Under the pieces are notes generated by a model. The model ran no database searches. It saw only the letters and a program-made list of their open reading frames with translations, and was not told where the DNA came from. This document shows positions 8,367 to 19,022 of a stretch of 64,000 bases of DNA, piece after piece (position 1 is the first letter of the stretch; each line of letters opens with the position of its first letter). Origin of the DNA: Pseudomonadota bacterium (GTDB taxonomy: Bacteria > Pseudomonadota > Gammaproteobacteria > Burkholderiales > Rhodocyclaceae); contig JAGTRS010000014.1 of assembly GCA_018262195.1 (NCBI GenBank), positions 1-64,000 of the forward strand, given 5' to 3'. Made by a program: the position numbers and the translations under genes.

Positions 8367-9908
8367 TCAGCCGAGCTGGCTCTGGCGATAACGAACCAGT
8401 TCGAAATCGCCCGTTTGCTCGACCAGCGCCACCGGGGTCAGCACATAGCGCCGCCCCTCGCTGGCGTATTCCATTCCCTCCCGGGCATCGAAGCTCATTG
8501 GCGGCAAGACCACCCGCAGCTCGCCCGGCTCATTGCCGTCGAGCAACATCAGCGCGGGAATGCTCGCCGCGGCTGCATAACTGGAAGCCGTCCGTACCCT
8601 TAATTCCACGGAAACCGCCTTGCGGGCAATTGCCTGAATGCCAACACGCGATTCGCTTTCCGAAGCCCGGCGATAGCGCCTGATAACGCCAACCAGCCAG
8701 TTATCGCCGCCTTCAGGCTGCATGGCGATCAGCGCCCCGACCTTCAACCATTCACTGGGCACGTTCCCGAGCACGGCGCCGAAACCACCCCGGCTGACGT
8801 TCTCCACCACCCAGCTTTCAACCGGCAAACCCGCCGGCCGGCCACCGAATTCACCGGAAAACACCACGAAACCGTTGACCAGACCATGCAGCACCGACAT
8901 CCGGTGCATGACACGATGCCGGTCATGCTGACGCTGGGGCGGAATGGGGGCCAGATAGGCCGCAAGATGCCGTAGCACCTTGACCAGCAGCTTGATCGGG
9001 TATTGGCCGCCAAGATCGATCCCTGGCGGCATGTCGCCGCCGCGCTCCAGCGTGCTCAACAGGGCAAGCATCGCTTCATGGGCCGGGCCGGGCTTGAGGA
9101 AACGCTGGGTCGGCACGGCTTGCGCCGGCATCCGGGCCAAACGCAATGGTGGCTGAGCCAGCACGAGATCAGACCAATAGACGCTGTCGATATGAACGTG
9201 GGCGCCAAAAACGAAACCAGGCAAAAAGTGCGCGATCAGCCGTTCGGCCAGCTCAATTTCCAGGGGCAGCAGGCTATCCAGCGAAGCCGCCTGGAAGACC
9301 ATTGCTTTCTGGTACTCGAGGTCAGCCGACGTCGTCCCGCTTTTCCCGGGCAGCGAGACAGCGCGGCTCGCCTGGCCCGCCTCTTCTGCCGCCAGCAAGG
9401 CATGACCAAGGCGACGCCAAAGCTCGCCGCGGGATGGGCCGTAGTGAAACTGCTCCCATTTCAGCATCTGCCGCAAGGCTGCGATCAGACGGATGGGCAA
9501 GACCGGCAAAACGCTCTTGGCCAGCTCGCTCGGCCGAGGCTTTTCCGCCACGGAGAGCAAGCAACGCTCGTAGGCTGCCGCCAGCAGGGTCCAGAAACCG
9601 TAGTTGATCGACCACAGGCGCTGCTCTTCGGAGCGCGACAGGCGTGTCTGGAAATATTCCTGCGACAGGCGCTTCAAATGAGGCTGCGCCGCCTCGTCCA
9701 GTTGCTGGACGATTTCATAAAGGCGATCAGCCGGAAAATCACCCACCCCGGCCAGCGATTCCAGCCAGCCGGCCAGTTCGTCCAACGCTTTAAATGCGTT
9801 GTCCCTGGGGATTTCGCTGAGAACTTTCCGCAGTTCGCGCGAATCCGCCAGCGGATGATCCGTTTTCTGGGCGAAAAGCCCGCCAAGATTGGCAACTTTA
9901 TTGAGCAC
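8367..9908 (-). CDS. Conserved hypothetical protein with a PilZ-like C-terminal domain
   Basis: This is a 513-residue protein without signal peptide or membrane helix. The first 330 residues are mostly helical and unrecognised. Around residues 370-450 the text WVVENVSRGGFGAVL, then LKVGALIAM and VGVIRRYRR, resembles the NxSxxG strand pattern of PilZ cyclic-di-GMP receptors, but the N-terminal RxxxR motif is not evident. A cyclic-di-GMP role is therefore an inference. The GTG start at 9908 is supported by a GGAG 7 nt upstream. It is monocistronic, diverges from thyA and converges on mog. Confidence 0.6.
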   Translation of the reverse strand: MLNKVANLGGLFAQKTDHPLADSRELRKVLSEIPRDNAFKALDELAGWLESLAGVGDFPADRLYEIVQQLDEAAQPHLKRLSQEYFQTRLSRSEEQRLWSINYGFWTLLAAAYERCLLSVAEKPRPSELAKSVLPVLPIRLIAALRQMLKWEQFHYGPSRGELWRRLGHALLAAEEAGQASRAVSLPGKSGTTSADLEYQKAMVFQAASLDSLLPLEIELAERLIAHFLPGFVFGAHVHIDSVYWSDLVLAQPPLRLARMPAQAVPTQRFLKPGPAHEAMLALLSTLERGGDMPPGIDLGGQYPIKLLVKVLRHLAAYLAPIPPQRQHDRHRVMHRMSVLHGLVNGFVVFSGEFGGRPAGLPVESWVVENVSRGGFGAVLGNVPSEWLKVGALIAMQPEGGDNWLVGVIRRYRRASESESRVGIQAIARKAVSVELRVRTASSYAAAASIPALMLLDGNEPGELRVVLPPMSFDAREGMEYASEGRRYVLTPVALVEQTGDFELVRYRQSQLG

Positions 9909-10084
9909 TGTTACTCCGGTGAAATTTCTTTTTCGGCAGTTTAGACCGATATACCGCCTCTTGGCGTGAGCAATTTCCTCATTGACTGAAAACGCGAAAA
10001 CGCCTGCCCTACGAGCCTCCGTACCCCGTTGCCATCTCGCATGTAAAATAAGCCGCTTGAACGATCACCCGGACAAGCAACCCG

Positions 10085-10879
10085 ATGCAGCCCTACCTCG
10101 ACCTGATGCGCCACGTGCTGGACAACGGCAATGACAAATCCGACCGCACCGGAACCGGTACGCGCTCCGTCTTCGGCTGGCAGATGCGCTTCGACCTGGC
10201 CAAGGGCTTCCCGGTGATGACCACCAAGAAGCTGCACCTGAAATCGATCATCCACGAACTGCTGTGGTTCATCCAGGGTGACACCAATATCAAGTACCTG
10301 CAGGAAAACGGCGTCAAGATCTGGGACGAGTGGGCCGACGAAAACGGTGATCTCGGCCCGGTTTACGGCAAGCAATGGCGCCGCTGGGAAACGCCGGATG
10401 GCCGCGTCATCGACCAGATCACGCAACTGGTCAACAGCCTGAAGAACAATCCGGATTCCCGCCGCCACATCGTCTCCGCCTGGAACCCCGGCGATGTGGA
10501 CAACATGGCCCTGCCGCCCTGCCACTGCCTTTTCCAGTTCTACGTGGCGAATGGCAAGCTGTCCTGCCAGCTCTACCAGCGCAGCGCCGACATTTTCCTT
10601 GGCGTACCTTTCAACATCGCCTCCTACGCGCTGTTCACGATGATGCTGGCGCAGGTTTGCGGTTACCAGCCGGGCGAGTTCGTACACACCTTTGGCGACG
10701 CCCATATTTACTCGAACCACTTCGAGCAGGCCAGACTGCAGCTCTCACGCGACACCCGCGCCCTCCCGACGATGTGGATCAACCCGGAAGTGAAAGATAT
10801 CTTCGCTTTCAAGTTTGAGGATTTCCGCCTCGAAGGCTACGACCCGCACCCGCACATTTCGGCCCCGGTGGCCGTCTAA
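10085..10879 (+). CDS. thyA: Thymidylate synthase
   Basis: This is a 264-residue ThyA, the same length as the E. coli enzyme. It methylates dUMP to dTMP with methylene-tetrahydrofolate. The catalytic Cys falls at residue 146 in [11 protein letters not shown], the same number as in E. coli. The dUMP phosphate-binding Arg in [10 protein letters not shown] and the C-terminal [11 protein letters not shown] are present. glk begins one base after the stop. The folate partner folA lies 14 kb downstream at the end of the glycogen operon. Confidence 0.97.
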   Translation: MQPYLDLMRHVLDNGNDKSDRTGTGTRSVFGWQMRFDLAKGFPVMTTKKLHLKSIIHELLWFIQGDTNIKYLQENGVKIWDEWADENGDLGPVYGKQWRRWETPDGRVIDQITQLVNSLKNNPDSRRHIVSAWNPGDVDNMALPPCHCLFQFYVANGKLSCQLYQRSADIFLGVPFNIASYALFTMMLAQVCGYQPGEFVHTFGDAHIYSNHFEQARLQLSRDTRALPTMWINPEVKDIFAFKFEDFRLEGYDPHPHISAPVAV

Positions 10880-10880
10880 G

Positions 10881-11810
10881 ATGATTCTCGGCGGCGACCT
10901 CGGCGGCACCAAAACATTGCTGGCGCTGGCGGAGATCGATGACGGGCGCCTCAAAATTTTTCGCCAGCAGCGCTACGCCAGCCAGGATTACCCCTCTTTC
11001 GACGATCTTCTCGCCGAATTCATTCCCGACCAACCGAACATCGCCTCGGCCTGTTTTGGAGTCGCCGGACCTACCGATGGCCGCGAAGCCAAACTGACCT
11101 ATCTACCCTGGCAGCTCTCAGCCGGCGCACTGGAAGATCGTTTTGGTATTGGCCAAGTTTCGCTGCTCAACGATTTTGCCGCCGCCGCCCACGGCGTGCC
11201 GCTGGTTGAAGACCGGGATATCCTGACCCTGCACGCCGGCCAGCCTGAAGATGGCGCACCACGCGTCATTCTCGGCGCTGGCACCGGCCTCGGCGTCGCC
11301 GGCCTGATCTGGCAAGACGGCGCCTGCCGCGTCATTCCCGGCGAAGGCGGCCACTTCGGATTCGCGCCGCAAACCCCGCAGCAAGGCGAACTCTGGCGCT
11401 GGCTGCAGGCGCAATATGGCCGGGTCACGGTCGAAGACATCGTATCCGGCCCTGGCCTGTCACGTATTTTCACCTTCCTCTCGGGTCAGCAAAGAGCACC
11501 TGAAGAGATCAGCCAAGCCGCCCTTGCGGGTAGCGATCAGCAAGCCAGCGCGGCGTTGCGGCTCTGGCTCGAATGCTATGGCGCCTTTGCCGGCGACCTT
11601 GCCATGCACTGGCTGGCCCGTGGAGGCGTTTATCTGGCCGGCGGGATCGCCGCCAAACTATTGCCGCACATCGATGCAGCCCCCTTCACCGACGCCTTCC
11701 TCGCCAAACGCGAACACCGCGAACTGGTCAAGAAAATGCCCATCCGGTTACTAACCGTCGAAGACCTCGGCCTGCGCGGCACCCTAGCGCGAGCAACCCA
11801 ACAACGCTGA
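10881..11810 (+). CDS. glk: Glucokinase
   Basis: This is a 309-residue bacterial glucokinase of the Glk (ROK-related) family. It phosphorylates glucose released by glycogen breakdown or uptake. The ATP-binding GGDLGGTKTLLAL is at the very N-terminus. VILGAGTGLGVAGL and GEGGHFGFAP form the phosphate and glucose sites. The start is the ATG immediately after the thyA stop; a longer frame running into thyA would be unnatural. Its location 330 nt before the glycogen cluster fits a role in feeding glucose 6-phosphate to Pgi and GlgC. Confidence 0.93.
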   Translation: MILGGDLGGTKTLLALAEIDDGRLKIFRQQRYASQDYPSFDDLLAEFIPDQPNIASACFGVAGPTDGREAKLTYLPWQLSAGALEDRFGIGQVSLLNDFAAAAHGVPLVEDRDILTLHAGQPEDGAPRVILGAGTGLGVAGLIWQDGACRVIPGEGGHFGFAPQTPQQGELWRWLQAQYGRVTVEDIVSGPGLSRIFTFLSGQQRAPEEISQAALAGSDQQASAALRLWLECYGAFAGDLAMHWLARGGVYLAGGIAAKLLPHIDAAPFTDAFLAKREHRELVKKMPIRLLTVEDLGLRGTLARATQQR

Positions 11811-11821
11811 CCCCCTGCCGC

Positions 11822-12067
11822 TCAGTTCGGCACCTTGCGCCAGCCCCTGGCCTCCATGCACGCGTGCATCCGCCGAACGGTCGCGTTGGTCACCGTCCCG
11901 TCGTTCCCGGCATAAGTCTTCGCCTTGCACTGCGTTTCATCGAACGAATACTCAGCCTCACTCGCCCCTGCCTTCTCCCAATGCCAGGACGACATCAGCG
12001 CACAGCCGGCGAGCAGGACGGCAAACAAGCCCGATAGCGAGGTTTTCAGCAAATTCCGTTGCCGCAC
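11822..12067 (-). CDS. Small putative lipoprotein
   Basis: From a GTG at 12067 this encodes about 81 residues. A short basic N-terminus and hydrophobic stretch end in the lipobox LLAGC, followed by a mature region with two further Cys residues and an ETQCKAKT motif. It would be anchored in the inner or outer membrane. No function is recognised. The open frame extends further upstream into glgB, so the GTG is chosen by the position of the signal peptide; ribosome binding site support is weak. It lies 75 nt downstream of the glgB stop on the same strand. Confidence 0.6.
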   Translation of the reverse strand: MRQRNLLKTSLSGLFAVLLAGCALMSSWHWEKAGASEAEYSFDETQCKAKTYAGNDGTVTNATVRRMHACMEARGWRKVPN

Positions 12068-12141
12068 GATGATTCTAGATTCCAAGATAGAAATGCGAGA
12101 GGCTAGCAGGAGAGTGGGCGGGAATCGGCACTTTCCGCTCT

Positions 12142-14007
12142 TCACCCTAGGCGTAGCACCACCGCCCCCAATGGCGGGATGGTCACTTCCAGATTGGCCG
12201 GACGGCCCATCCATTCACCTTCATGAGCCGGCAAAGCACCGCCGTTACCGAGGTTGCTGCCACCATAGAAGGCAGAGTCGGTATTGAGCAACTCGACATA
12301 GGTGCCTGCCTCGGGAACGCCGAGGCGGTAGGCGGTTTGCGGTACCGGAGTGAAGTTGAAGACGACGACGACAAAGCTGCCGTCCTTGCCCCAGCGCAGC
12401 CAGGAAAGTACCGAGTGTTCGCTGTCGTTGCAGTCGATCCACTCGAAGCCAAGCGGGCTGAAATCCTGCGTGTGCAGCGCCGGCAACTCGCGGTACAGGC
12501 GATTCAGGTCGGCCGACAGGCGTTGCGCTGCGGCGTTTTCCGGATTGGCCAGCAAGCCCCAGTCGAGTTCGCGCGCCTCGGACCATTCGCGTTGCTGGCC
12601 GAATTCGCAGCCCATAAACATCAGTTTCTTGCCCGGCGTCAGTGCCTGCCAGGCCAGTAGTAGCCGCAGGTTGGCGTGGCGTTGCCAGGCATCGCCCGGC
12701 ATCTTGCCAAGCAGCGAGCCCTTGCCGTGCACCACTTCGTCATGCGAGAAGGGCAGCACGTAGTTTTCGGAATAGGCGTAGACCTGTCCAAAGGTCATTT
12801 CGCTGTGATGCCAGCGACGGAAGATAGGGTCGCGGTGGAAATAGCGCAGGCTGTCGTTCATCCAGCCCATGTTCCATTTCATCGAGAAACCCAGCCCGCC
12901 GACATAGGTTGGCCGGGAGACCATCGGCCAGGCGGTCGATTCCTCGGCAATGGTCAATGCGCCGGGGAACTCACCGTGGACCATGGCGTTGAGCTCTTTA
13001 AGGAAGTCGATGGCTTCGAGGTTTTCCCGCCCGCCAAACTTGTTGGGTAGCCATTCGCCATGCTTGCGTGAGTAATCGAGGTAGAGCATCGAGGCCACGG
13101 CATCGACGCGCAGGCCGTCAAAGTGGAACTCCGACAACCACCAGTAGGCCGACGACATCAGGAAGCTGCGCACCTCATGCCGGCCGTAGTTGAAGATATG
13201 CGTACCCCAGTCGGCATGCAGGCCAAGACGCGGATCTTCGTGCTCGTAAAGCGCAGTGCCGTCGTAACGGGCCAGCGCCCAGTCGTCCTGCGGAAAGTGG
13301 CCGGGCACCCAGTCGAGCAGAACCCCCAGGCCAGCCTGGTGGCAGGCATCGATAAAGGCGCGCAATTCGTCGGCTGAGCCATAGCGGGCCGTCGGCGCAA
13401 AGTAGCCGGTGGTCTGGTAACCCCAGGATTCGTCGAGCGGGTGTTCGGTGATCGGCAGCAGCTCAAGATGGGTATAGCCCTGCGCCAGGGCATAGGGAAT
13501 CAGGCGTTCGGCCAGTTCGCCCCACAGATACGGCTTGCCGTCGGGATGGCGCATCCATGAACCGGGGTGCACTTCGTAGATATTGACCGGTGACTGCTGC
13601 CAGTCCCAGGCGGCGCGTTGCTGCAGCCAGTCGGCATCACCCCAGACATGGGTCGATGGCGGTACGACATAGGCGGCCGAACCGGGACGCAGCTCGAAGC
13701 CACGACCATAGGGGTCGCTCTTGATCAGCTTGTCGCCGGTATGGCGATTGGTTATTTCAAAGCGGTAGAGGTTGCCTGGATGGGCTTCAGCGACGGTAGT
13801 TTCCCAGACGCCGGACTCGCCCATCGGGTGCAGTTGGTGTACGTCGCCGTGCCAGCCATTGAAATCGCCAACCACCGAGACGCGTCCGGCGTTGGGCGCC
13901 CAGACCCGGAACGTCGTCCCGGAAACTTCGGCATGGGCACCGAGCAATCGATAAGCCTGATTGTTTCGACCCTCGTTGAACAGATAAAGTGCGTCGGCAT
14001 GCTGCAT
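12142..14007 (-). CDS. glgB: 1,4-alpha-glucan branching enzyme
   Basis: This is a 621-residue GH13 branching enzyme that makes alpha-1,6 branches in glycogen. After an N-terminal CBM48 domain ([17 protein letters not shown], residues 34-50) comes the TIM barrel with the nucleophile Asp in [10 protein letters not shown], the acid Glu in [10 protein letters not shown] and [12 protein letters not shown]. It is about 100 residues shorter than E. coli GlgB because the first N-terminal module is absent, as in many bacteria. AAGGGGG precedes the ATG. It diverges from glgC with only 54 nt between the starts, so the two promoters must overlap or be shared. Confidence 0.95.
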   Translation of the reverse strand: MQHADALYLFNEGRNNQAYRLLGAHAEVSGTTFRVWAPNAGRVSVVGDFNGWHGDVHQLHPMGESGVWETTVAEAHPGNLYRFEITNRHTGDKLIKSDPYGRGFELRPGSAAYVVPPSTHVWGDADWLQQRAAWDWQQSPVNIYEVHPGSWMRHPDGKPYLWGELAERLIPYALAQGYTHLELLPITEHPLDESWGYQTTGYFAPTARYGSADELRAFIDACHQAGLGVLLDWVPGHFPQDDWALARYDGTALYEHEDPRLGLHADWGTHIFNYGRHEVRSFLMSSAYWWLSEFHFDGLRVDAVASMLYLDYSRKHGEWLPNKFGGRENLEAIDFLKELNAMVHGEFPGALTIAEESTAWPMVSRPTYVGGLGFSMKWNMGWMNDSLRYFHRDPIFRRWHHSEMTFGQVYAYSENYVLPFSHDEVVHGKGSLLGKMPGDAWQRHANLRLLLAWQALTPGKKLMFMGCEFGQQREWSEARELDWGLLANPENAAAQRLSADLNRLYRELPALHTQDFSPLGFEWIDCNDSEHSVLSWLRWGKDGSFVVVVFNFTPVPQTAYRLGVPEAGTYVELLNTDSAFYGGSNLGNGGALPAHEGEWMGRPANLEVTIPPLGAVVLRLG

Positions 14008-14061
14008 ATGGCCCCCTTACCGCAGTATCATAAGCCAAAACAGTGACCAGGGAGGTCCGTC

Positions 14062-15384
14062 ATGCCCATGAGCACAAGCTGTCCGCATCAGCCCTATTGC
14101 GAAATGCGGGAACAGACCGATATGCGCTTCATCAGTCATCTGACGCGCAATACCTTTGCCATCATCCTGGCCGGGGGCCGGGGCACACGGTTGAAACAGC
14201 TGACCGACTTCCGCTCCAAGCCGGCCGTGCCTTTCGCCGGCAAGTTCCGGATTCTCGATTTCACCCTATCCAACTGCGTCAATTCCGGCATCCGCAAGAT
14301 CGGCGTTGCCACGCAGTACAAGGCACATAGCCTGATCCGCCACATCCAGCGCGGCTGGAGCTTCCTCGATGGCCGTTTCGACGAGTTCATCCAGCTGCTG
14401 CCAGCCCAGCAGCAGATCGACGAGACCCAGTGGTATCAGGGAACCGCCGATGCTGTTTACCAGAACCTGCATTTCCTGCGCCGCTACCAGCCCGAGCACA
14501 TCCTGATCGTCGCCGGCGACCACATCTACAAGATGGACTACGGCCGCATGCTGGCCCACCACGTCAAGCATCATGCCGACATGACCGTCGCCTGCATCGA
14601 CGTGCCGATTGCCGAAGCCCGCGAATTCGGGGTGATGGGCGTTGACGAGCAGGACCGGGTGATCGATTTCGTCGAAAAACCGCAGAATCCGCCGCCCATT
14701 CCGGGGCAGCCGGACCGGGCGCTGGCCTCGATGGGCATCTACATCTTCAACACCAAGTTCCTGTTCGAACAACTGGAACGCGATGCGATGACCAAGGGTT
14801 CTAACCGGGACTTCGGCAAGGACATCATTCCCCACATCGTTCCCCGCTACCGCGTGTTCGCTCACCGCTTTGCCGACTCCTGCGTCGGCAGCGACAACCA
14901 TGACCCTTACTGGCGCGACGTCGGCACCATCGACGCCTACTGGGAAGCGAACATGGAAATGACCAAGGTCACGCCCGAACTCAACCTTTACGACCACGAG
15001 TGGCCGATCTGGACCTACCAGGAGCAGATGCCGCCGGCCAAGTTTGTTTTTGACGATGACGACCGGCGCGGTACGGCTGTCGACTCGCTGATCTCCGGCG
15101 GTTGCATCATCTCAGGCGCCACGGTGAAGCGCTCGTTGCTCTTCTCCAGCGTCAATGTGCATAGCTGGGCCAGCGTCGAGGATTGCGTGGTCTTGCCCGG
15201 CGTAGACATCGGACGCCATGCCGTACTGAAACGCTGTGTCATCGACAAGCACTGCAGGATTCCGGAAGGCATGGTCATCGGGGTCGATCCTGAAGAAGAC
15301 CGCAAGCGTTTCCACGTCAGCCCCAAGGGGATCACGCTGGTCACGGCAGAAATGCTCGGCCAGGGCGCCGCCGAAGGTCACTGA
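14062..15384 (+). CDS. glgC: Glucose-1-phosphate adenylyltransferase
   Basis: This is a 440-residue ADP-glucose pyrophosphorylase, the committed step of bacterial glycogen synthesis. The nucleotide-binding signature [13 protein letters not shown] is near residues 33-45, with the substrate sites [12 protein letters not shown] and [10 protein letters not shown] left-handed beta-helix follows at the C-terminus. GGGAGG lies 6 nt before ATG 14062, which supports the longer start rather than the internal MRFISHL. It heads the glycogen operon, and its stop overlaps the next ATG by one base (TGATG). Confidence 0.96.
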   Translation: MPMSTSCPHQPYCEMREQTDMRFISHLTRNTFAIILAGGRGTRLKQLTDFRSKPAVPFAGKFRILDFTLSNCVNSGIRKIGVATQYKAHSLIRHIQRGWSFLDGRFDEFIQLLPAQQQIDETQWYQGTADAVYQNLHFLRRYQPEHILIVAGDHIYKMDYGRMLAHHVKHHADMTVACIDVPIAEAREFGVMGVDEQDRVIDFVEKPQNPPPIPGQPDRALASMGIYIFNTKFLFEQLERDAMTKGSNRDFGKDIIPHIVPRYRVFAHRFADSCVGSDNHDPYWRDVGTIDAYWEANMEMTKVTPELNLYDHEWPIWTYQEQMPPAKFVFDDDDRRGTAVDSLISGGCIISGATVKRSLLFSSVNVHSWASVEDCVVLPGVDIGRHAVLKRCVIDKHCRIPEGMVIGVDPEEDRKRFHVSPKGITLVTAEMLGQGAAEGH

Positions 15385-17039
15385 TGGCGGATCTGGCATT
15401 TCTCTGGCACATGCATCAGCCAGACTACCGGCACCCGGACAGCGGGGAGTTCCTGCTGCCCTGGGTGTTTCTGCACAGCATCAAGGACTATACCGACATG
15501 GCGGCGCATCTGGAGCGCCATCCGGGTATTCGCTGCACCGTCAATTTCGTGCCGGTACTGCTTGACCAGATCGAGGACTATGCCGATCAGTTCGCGACCC
15601 GCCAGTGGCGCGACCCGCTGTTGCGCATTGCCAATAGCACCGACCCGGAAGAACTGGCGCAGGTAGACCGCGACTGGCTGCTCGACATGGCCTTCCGCTG
15701 CCACGCACCAACCATGCTTGAGCCATTCGCCCCCTACCGGCGCCTGCGCGACCTGCTGGACTTTGTGCGCGCCCACGATGGCAACGGCATGAACTACCTG
15801 TCCGGCGCCTATTTTGCCGATCTGGCCACCTGGTACTTGTTGGCCTGGTGTGGCGAAAGCCTGCGCCGCAGCGGCACGATCATTCCCGAATTGATGGCCA
15901 AGGGCAGCGCCTTCACCTTTGACGACCGGCAAGCCTTGCTGGCCGAGCTCGGGCACGCGATCAGCAACATCATCCCGCGCTACCGTGCCCTGTCCGAGCG
16001 CGGCCAGGTCGAACTCAGCTGCACGCCGGGCACCCACCCGCTGGCGCCGCTGATGATCGACTTCAACAGCGCCCGCGAAGCCTGGCCGGATTGCCCGCTG
16101 CCAGCGGCCCCCGAATACCCCGGTGGCCGTTCGCGCGTCGAAGCCCACCTGCTCGACGCCAGGGAAAGCCATACTCGACGCTTCAAGCAGGCGCCGGCAG
16201 GTCTTTGGCCGGCTGAAGGCGCCTTGTCGATGCCCTTCCTGAAGCAGGTGGCTGAATCCGGTTTTCGCTGGACGGCCAGTAGCCAGGGCGTCCTCAAACA
16301 TTCGGCTGGCAATGACGCCCGTACCACCGTTGCCTGGCAGGCCCCGGAGGAAATCCCCGGCGACATCACCCTGTTTTTCCGCAACGAACACCTGTCAGAC
16401 CTGATCGGATTCGAATACGCGAAATGGCATGGCCGCGATGCCGCCCAGCATTTCATGACCGAGTTGAAAGCCCTGCACCTGCAGGATGACCGCAACCTGA
16501 TCCCGGTCTTCCTCGATGGCGAAAACGCCTGGGAGTACTACCCGTACAACGGCTGGTACTTCTTTTCCGACCTCTACGATGCCTTGGCCAAAAACCCCGG
16601 CATTCGCACGGTCACGCTTTCCGAAGCGGCCGCCAGCCAGCATGATCGCCGGGCGCGCCTGCCCCGACTCACGGCGGGCAGCTGGGTCTTCGGCACGCTA
16701 TCGACCTGGATCGGCAATCCGGACAAAAACCGCGCCTGGGAAATGCTTTGCGACATCAAGCAATGCGCCGACCGGGCACTGGACAGCGAACGGATGAGCG
16801 ACGAAACCCGGCGTGAAGTATTGCGCCGGCTGGCCATCTGCGAGAGTTCGGACTGGTTCTGGTGGCTGGGCGATTACAACTCGCCGCAATCGGTCGCCTG
16901 CTTCGACATGCTGTTCCGCGAAAACCTGAAGGCGCTCTACCGCCTGCTCAACCTGCCACTGGCTGCCAGTCTCGATCACCCGATCAGCAAAGGCGGCGGA
17001 GCCCCGGAAAGCGGCGGCACCATGCGCCGCGCCACCTAA
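15384..17039 (+). CDS. Glycoside hydrolase family 57 protein (alpha-amylase/amylopullulanase-like)
   Basis: This is a 551-residue GH57 protein without a signal peptide, so it acts on intracellular alpha-glucan. The N-terminal LWHMHQPDYRHP carries the conserved HxHQP-type motif. The predicted nucleophile is Glu278 in GLWPAEGALS and the acid/base is Asp378 in FLDGENAWEYYP. The family covers amylases, pullulanases and transferases, so the exact reaction is open; the neighbours point to glycogen trimming or debranching. It is translationally coupled to glgC. No GlgX-type debranching enzyme is seen in the window, which makes a debranching role attractive but unproven. Confidence 0.85.
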   Translation: MADLAFLWHMHQPDYRHPDSGEFLLPWVFLHSIKDYTDMAAHLERHPGIRCTVNFVPVLLDQIEDYADQFATRQWRDPLLRIANSTDPEELAQVDRDWLLDMAFRCHAPTMLEPFAPYRRLRDLLDFVRAHDGNGMNYLSGAYFADLATWYLLAWCGESLRRSGTIIPELMAKGSAFTFDDRQALLAELGHAISNIIPRYRALSERGQVELSCTPGTHPLAPLMIDFNSAREAWPDCPLPAAPEYPGGRSRVEAHLLDARESHTRRFKQAPAGLWPAEGALSMPFLKQVAESGFRWTASSQGVLKHSAGNDARTTVAWQAPEEIPGDITLFFRNEHLSDLIGFEYAKWHGRDAAQHFMTELKALHLQDDRNLIPVFLDGENAWEYYPYNGWYFFSDLYDALAKNPGIRTVTLSEAAASQHDRRARLPRLTAGSWVFGTLSTWIGNPDKNRAWEMLCDIKQCADRALDSERMSDETRREVLRRLAICESSDWFWWLGDYNSPQSVACFDMLFRENLKALYRLLNLPLAASLDHPISKGGGAPESGGTMRRAT

Positions 17040-17048
17040 GAAACCACC

Positions 17049-19022
17049 ATGACTCACGCAGTTACCCTGCTTCTCGGCGTGCACGCCCACCAACCGGTCG
17101 GCAATTTCCCGGAAGTGATCGAAGACGCGCACCAGCGCTGCTACAAGCCCTTTCTGGAAACCCTGTACGCCTATCCTGACTTCCGCTTCGCCGCCCATTT
17201 TTCCGGCTGGCTGCTCGACTGGCTGCGTGAACGGCATCCGGCCGATATGGATTTGCTGGCCCAGATGGTCAAGCGCGGCCAGGTCGAACTGTTCAGCTCC
17301 GGCGATACTGAACCAGTATTGGCCGCCATTCCGCATCGCGACCGCGTCGGCCAACTGAAGACCCTGAACGACAAGCTGGCTACCTGGACCGACGTCAAGC
17401 CGACCGGCGCCTGGCTGACCGAACGCGTCTGGGAATCAGCAGTCGTGCCCGCGCTGGCCGAAACCGGCATCCGCTACGTGACGGTCGACGACTACCATTT
17501 CTTCTGCACCGGCAAATCGGCCGATGAACTCGATGGCTATTTCAGCACCGAAGAAGACGGCACCCGGCTCGACCTTTTCCCGATTTCGGAAGCCTTGCGC
17601 TATCGCCTGCCTTTCTCGCCAGCACACGAAGTGATCGCTTACCTCGAGAGCCTGGCCGATCGAAATCAGTCAGCCGCCATCTACTTCGACGACATCGAAA
17701 AATTCGGCATCTGGCCGGAAACCTACGACTGGGTCTACAACCGTGGCTGGCTGAAGGCGCTGATCGAAGGTGTGCTGGCCAGCCCGAAAATCCGCACCGG
17801 CACCTACGCCGATTTCCACGCCCATAACGCGACGCGCGGCATCGTTTACCTGCCGACCACCTCGTACAGCGAGATGAACGAATGGACGCTGCCGATGCCG
17901 GCTGCCGGAATCTATTCGTCCTTCCTCGCCGCCGAAAAGGCGGCCGGGCGCGGCGACCTGCACCGGCCGTTCATGCGCGGCGGCATCTGGCGCAATTTCC
18001 TGACCCGCTATCCGGAAGCCAACTGGATGCACAAGCGCATGCAGGGCTTGTCTGCTCGCCTTGGTGAAATGGCCAATCCGCCGCAGGCGCTGGTCGACGA
18101 CCTGTACCGTGCCCAGGCCAATGATGCCTACTGGCACGGCCTGTTCGGCGGACTCTACCTGCCTCACTTGCGGCGCGCCGTCTGGAACAACATCGTGGCT
18201 CTCGAAGCCAAACTCGACGCCCTGAAACCCCGCCCGCCGATGCATACGGCCGATCTCGATTTCGATGGAAAAACGGAAATCTTCGCCCATACATCAGCCT
18301 TGCAGGTGGTCATCCGCAACGATGGCCTGGCCGCAGCCCACGAGCTGAGCAGCTTTCCGCTGCAGCACAATTTCGGCGATACCCTGCGCCGCTATCACGA
18401 GCACTATCACGACAAGATCGCCCACGGCCCGAGCGAGCATCACGGCGAAGGCATCGCCTCGGCCCACGACATCGTCCGCTTCAAGCACCCGATTTCCGTC
18501 GAGGACATCGTTCCCGATACCTTGCTCCGCGCACTGTGGCTGGACGAACTGGATGGCACCGCGCTCACCGATTACAGCCAGGCCGAAGGCAAGCTGGCCT
18601 TTTCCCGCCCCAACATCACCAAGACCTACGCACTGGAAGGCTCGACGGCAAGCGTCACCTGGCAGCTGACCGGCCTGGCCGGGCGCCGTTTCACGACCGC
18701 GCTGAATCTGGCCATGCCCAGTTGCGATGGTTTCCTCGGCCACTACACGCTGGCCGATGGCAGCATCCCCAGCGGCTTTGGCCACCCCCTGTCCCTGCCT
18801 TCAGCCACCGCGCTCAGTCTCGATGACGGGGTACTGGGCGGCCGCTTGACGCTAGAGACTACCCGGCCCGTCGAAATTCACGGCCAGCCGCACCAAACCG
18901 TCTCTCAATCTGAAGCCGGCTTTGAAAAAATCATGCAGGCTGTCGAACTCCGGCTCAGCTGGATCATCCCCGACGACTGCTGCACCCTACAACTCCAACT
19001 GAACATAGAACCCAGACCATGA
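17049..19022 (+). CDS. GH57 4-alpha-glucanotransferase-like protein
   Basis: This is a 657-residue GH57 protein close in length (659) and layout to the Thermococcus litoralis 4-alpha-glucanotransferase. The N-terminal LLGVHAHQPVGNF is followed by the predicted nucleophile Glu125 in GAWLTERVWE and the acid/base Asp214 in IYFDDIEKFG. A long beta-rich C-terminal half (DUF1925/1926 type) follows. By family it transfers maltooligosaccharide units, shaping chains for GlgP and GlgB. It starts 9 nt after the first GH57 gene, and its stop overlaps glgP as ATGA. It is cytoplasmic, with no signal peptide. Confidence 0.87.
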   Translation: MTHAVTLLLGVHAHQPVGNFPEVIEDAHQRCYKPFLETLYAYPDFRFAAHFSGWLLDWLRERHPADMDLLAQMVKRGQVELFSSGDTEPVLAAIPHRDRVGQLKTLNDKLATWTDVKPTGAWLTERVWESAVVPALAETGIRYVTVDDYHFFCTGKSADELDGYFSTEEDGTRLDLFPISEALRYRLPFSPAHEVIAYLESLADRNQSAAIYFDDIEKFGIWPETYDWVYNRGWLKALIEGVLASPKIRTGTYADFHAHNATRGIVYLPTTSYSEMNEWTLPMPAAGIYSSFLAAEKAAGRGDLHRPFMRGGIWRNFLTRYPEANWMHKRMQGLSARLGEMANPPQALVDDLYRAQANDAYWHGLFGGLYLPHLRRAVWNNIVALEAKLDALKPRPPMHTADLDFDGKTEIFAHTSALQVVIRNDGLAAAHELSSFPLQHNFGDTLRRYHEHYHDKIAHGPSEHHGEGIASAHDIVRFKHPISVEDIVPDTLLRALWLDELDGTALTDYSQAEGKLAFSRPNITKTYALEGSTASVTWQLTGLAGRRFTTALNLAMPSCDGFLGHYTLADGSIPSGFGHPLSLPSATALSLDDGVLGGRLTLETTRPVEIHGQPHQTVSQSEAGFEKIMQAVELRLSWIIPDDCCTLQLQLNIEPRP

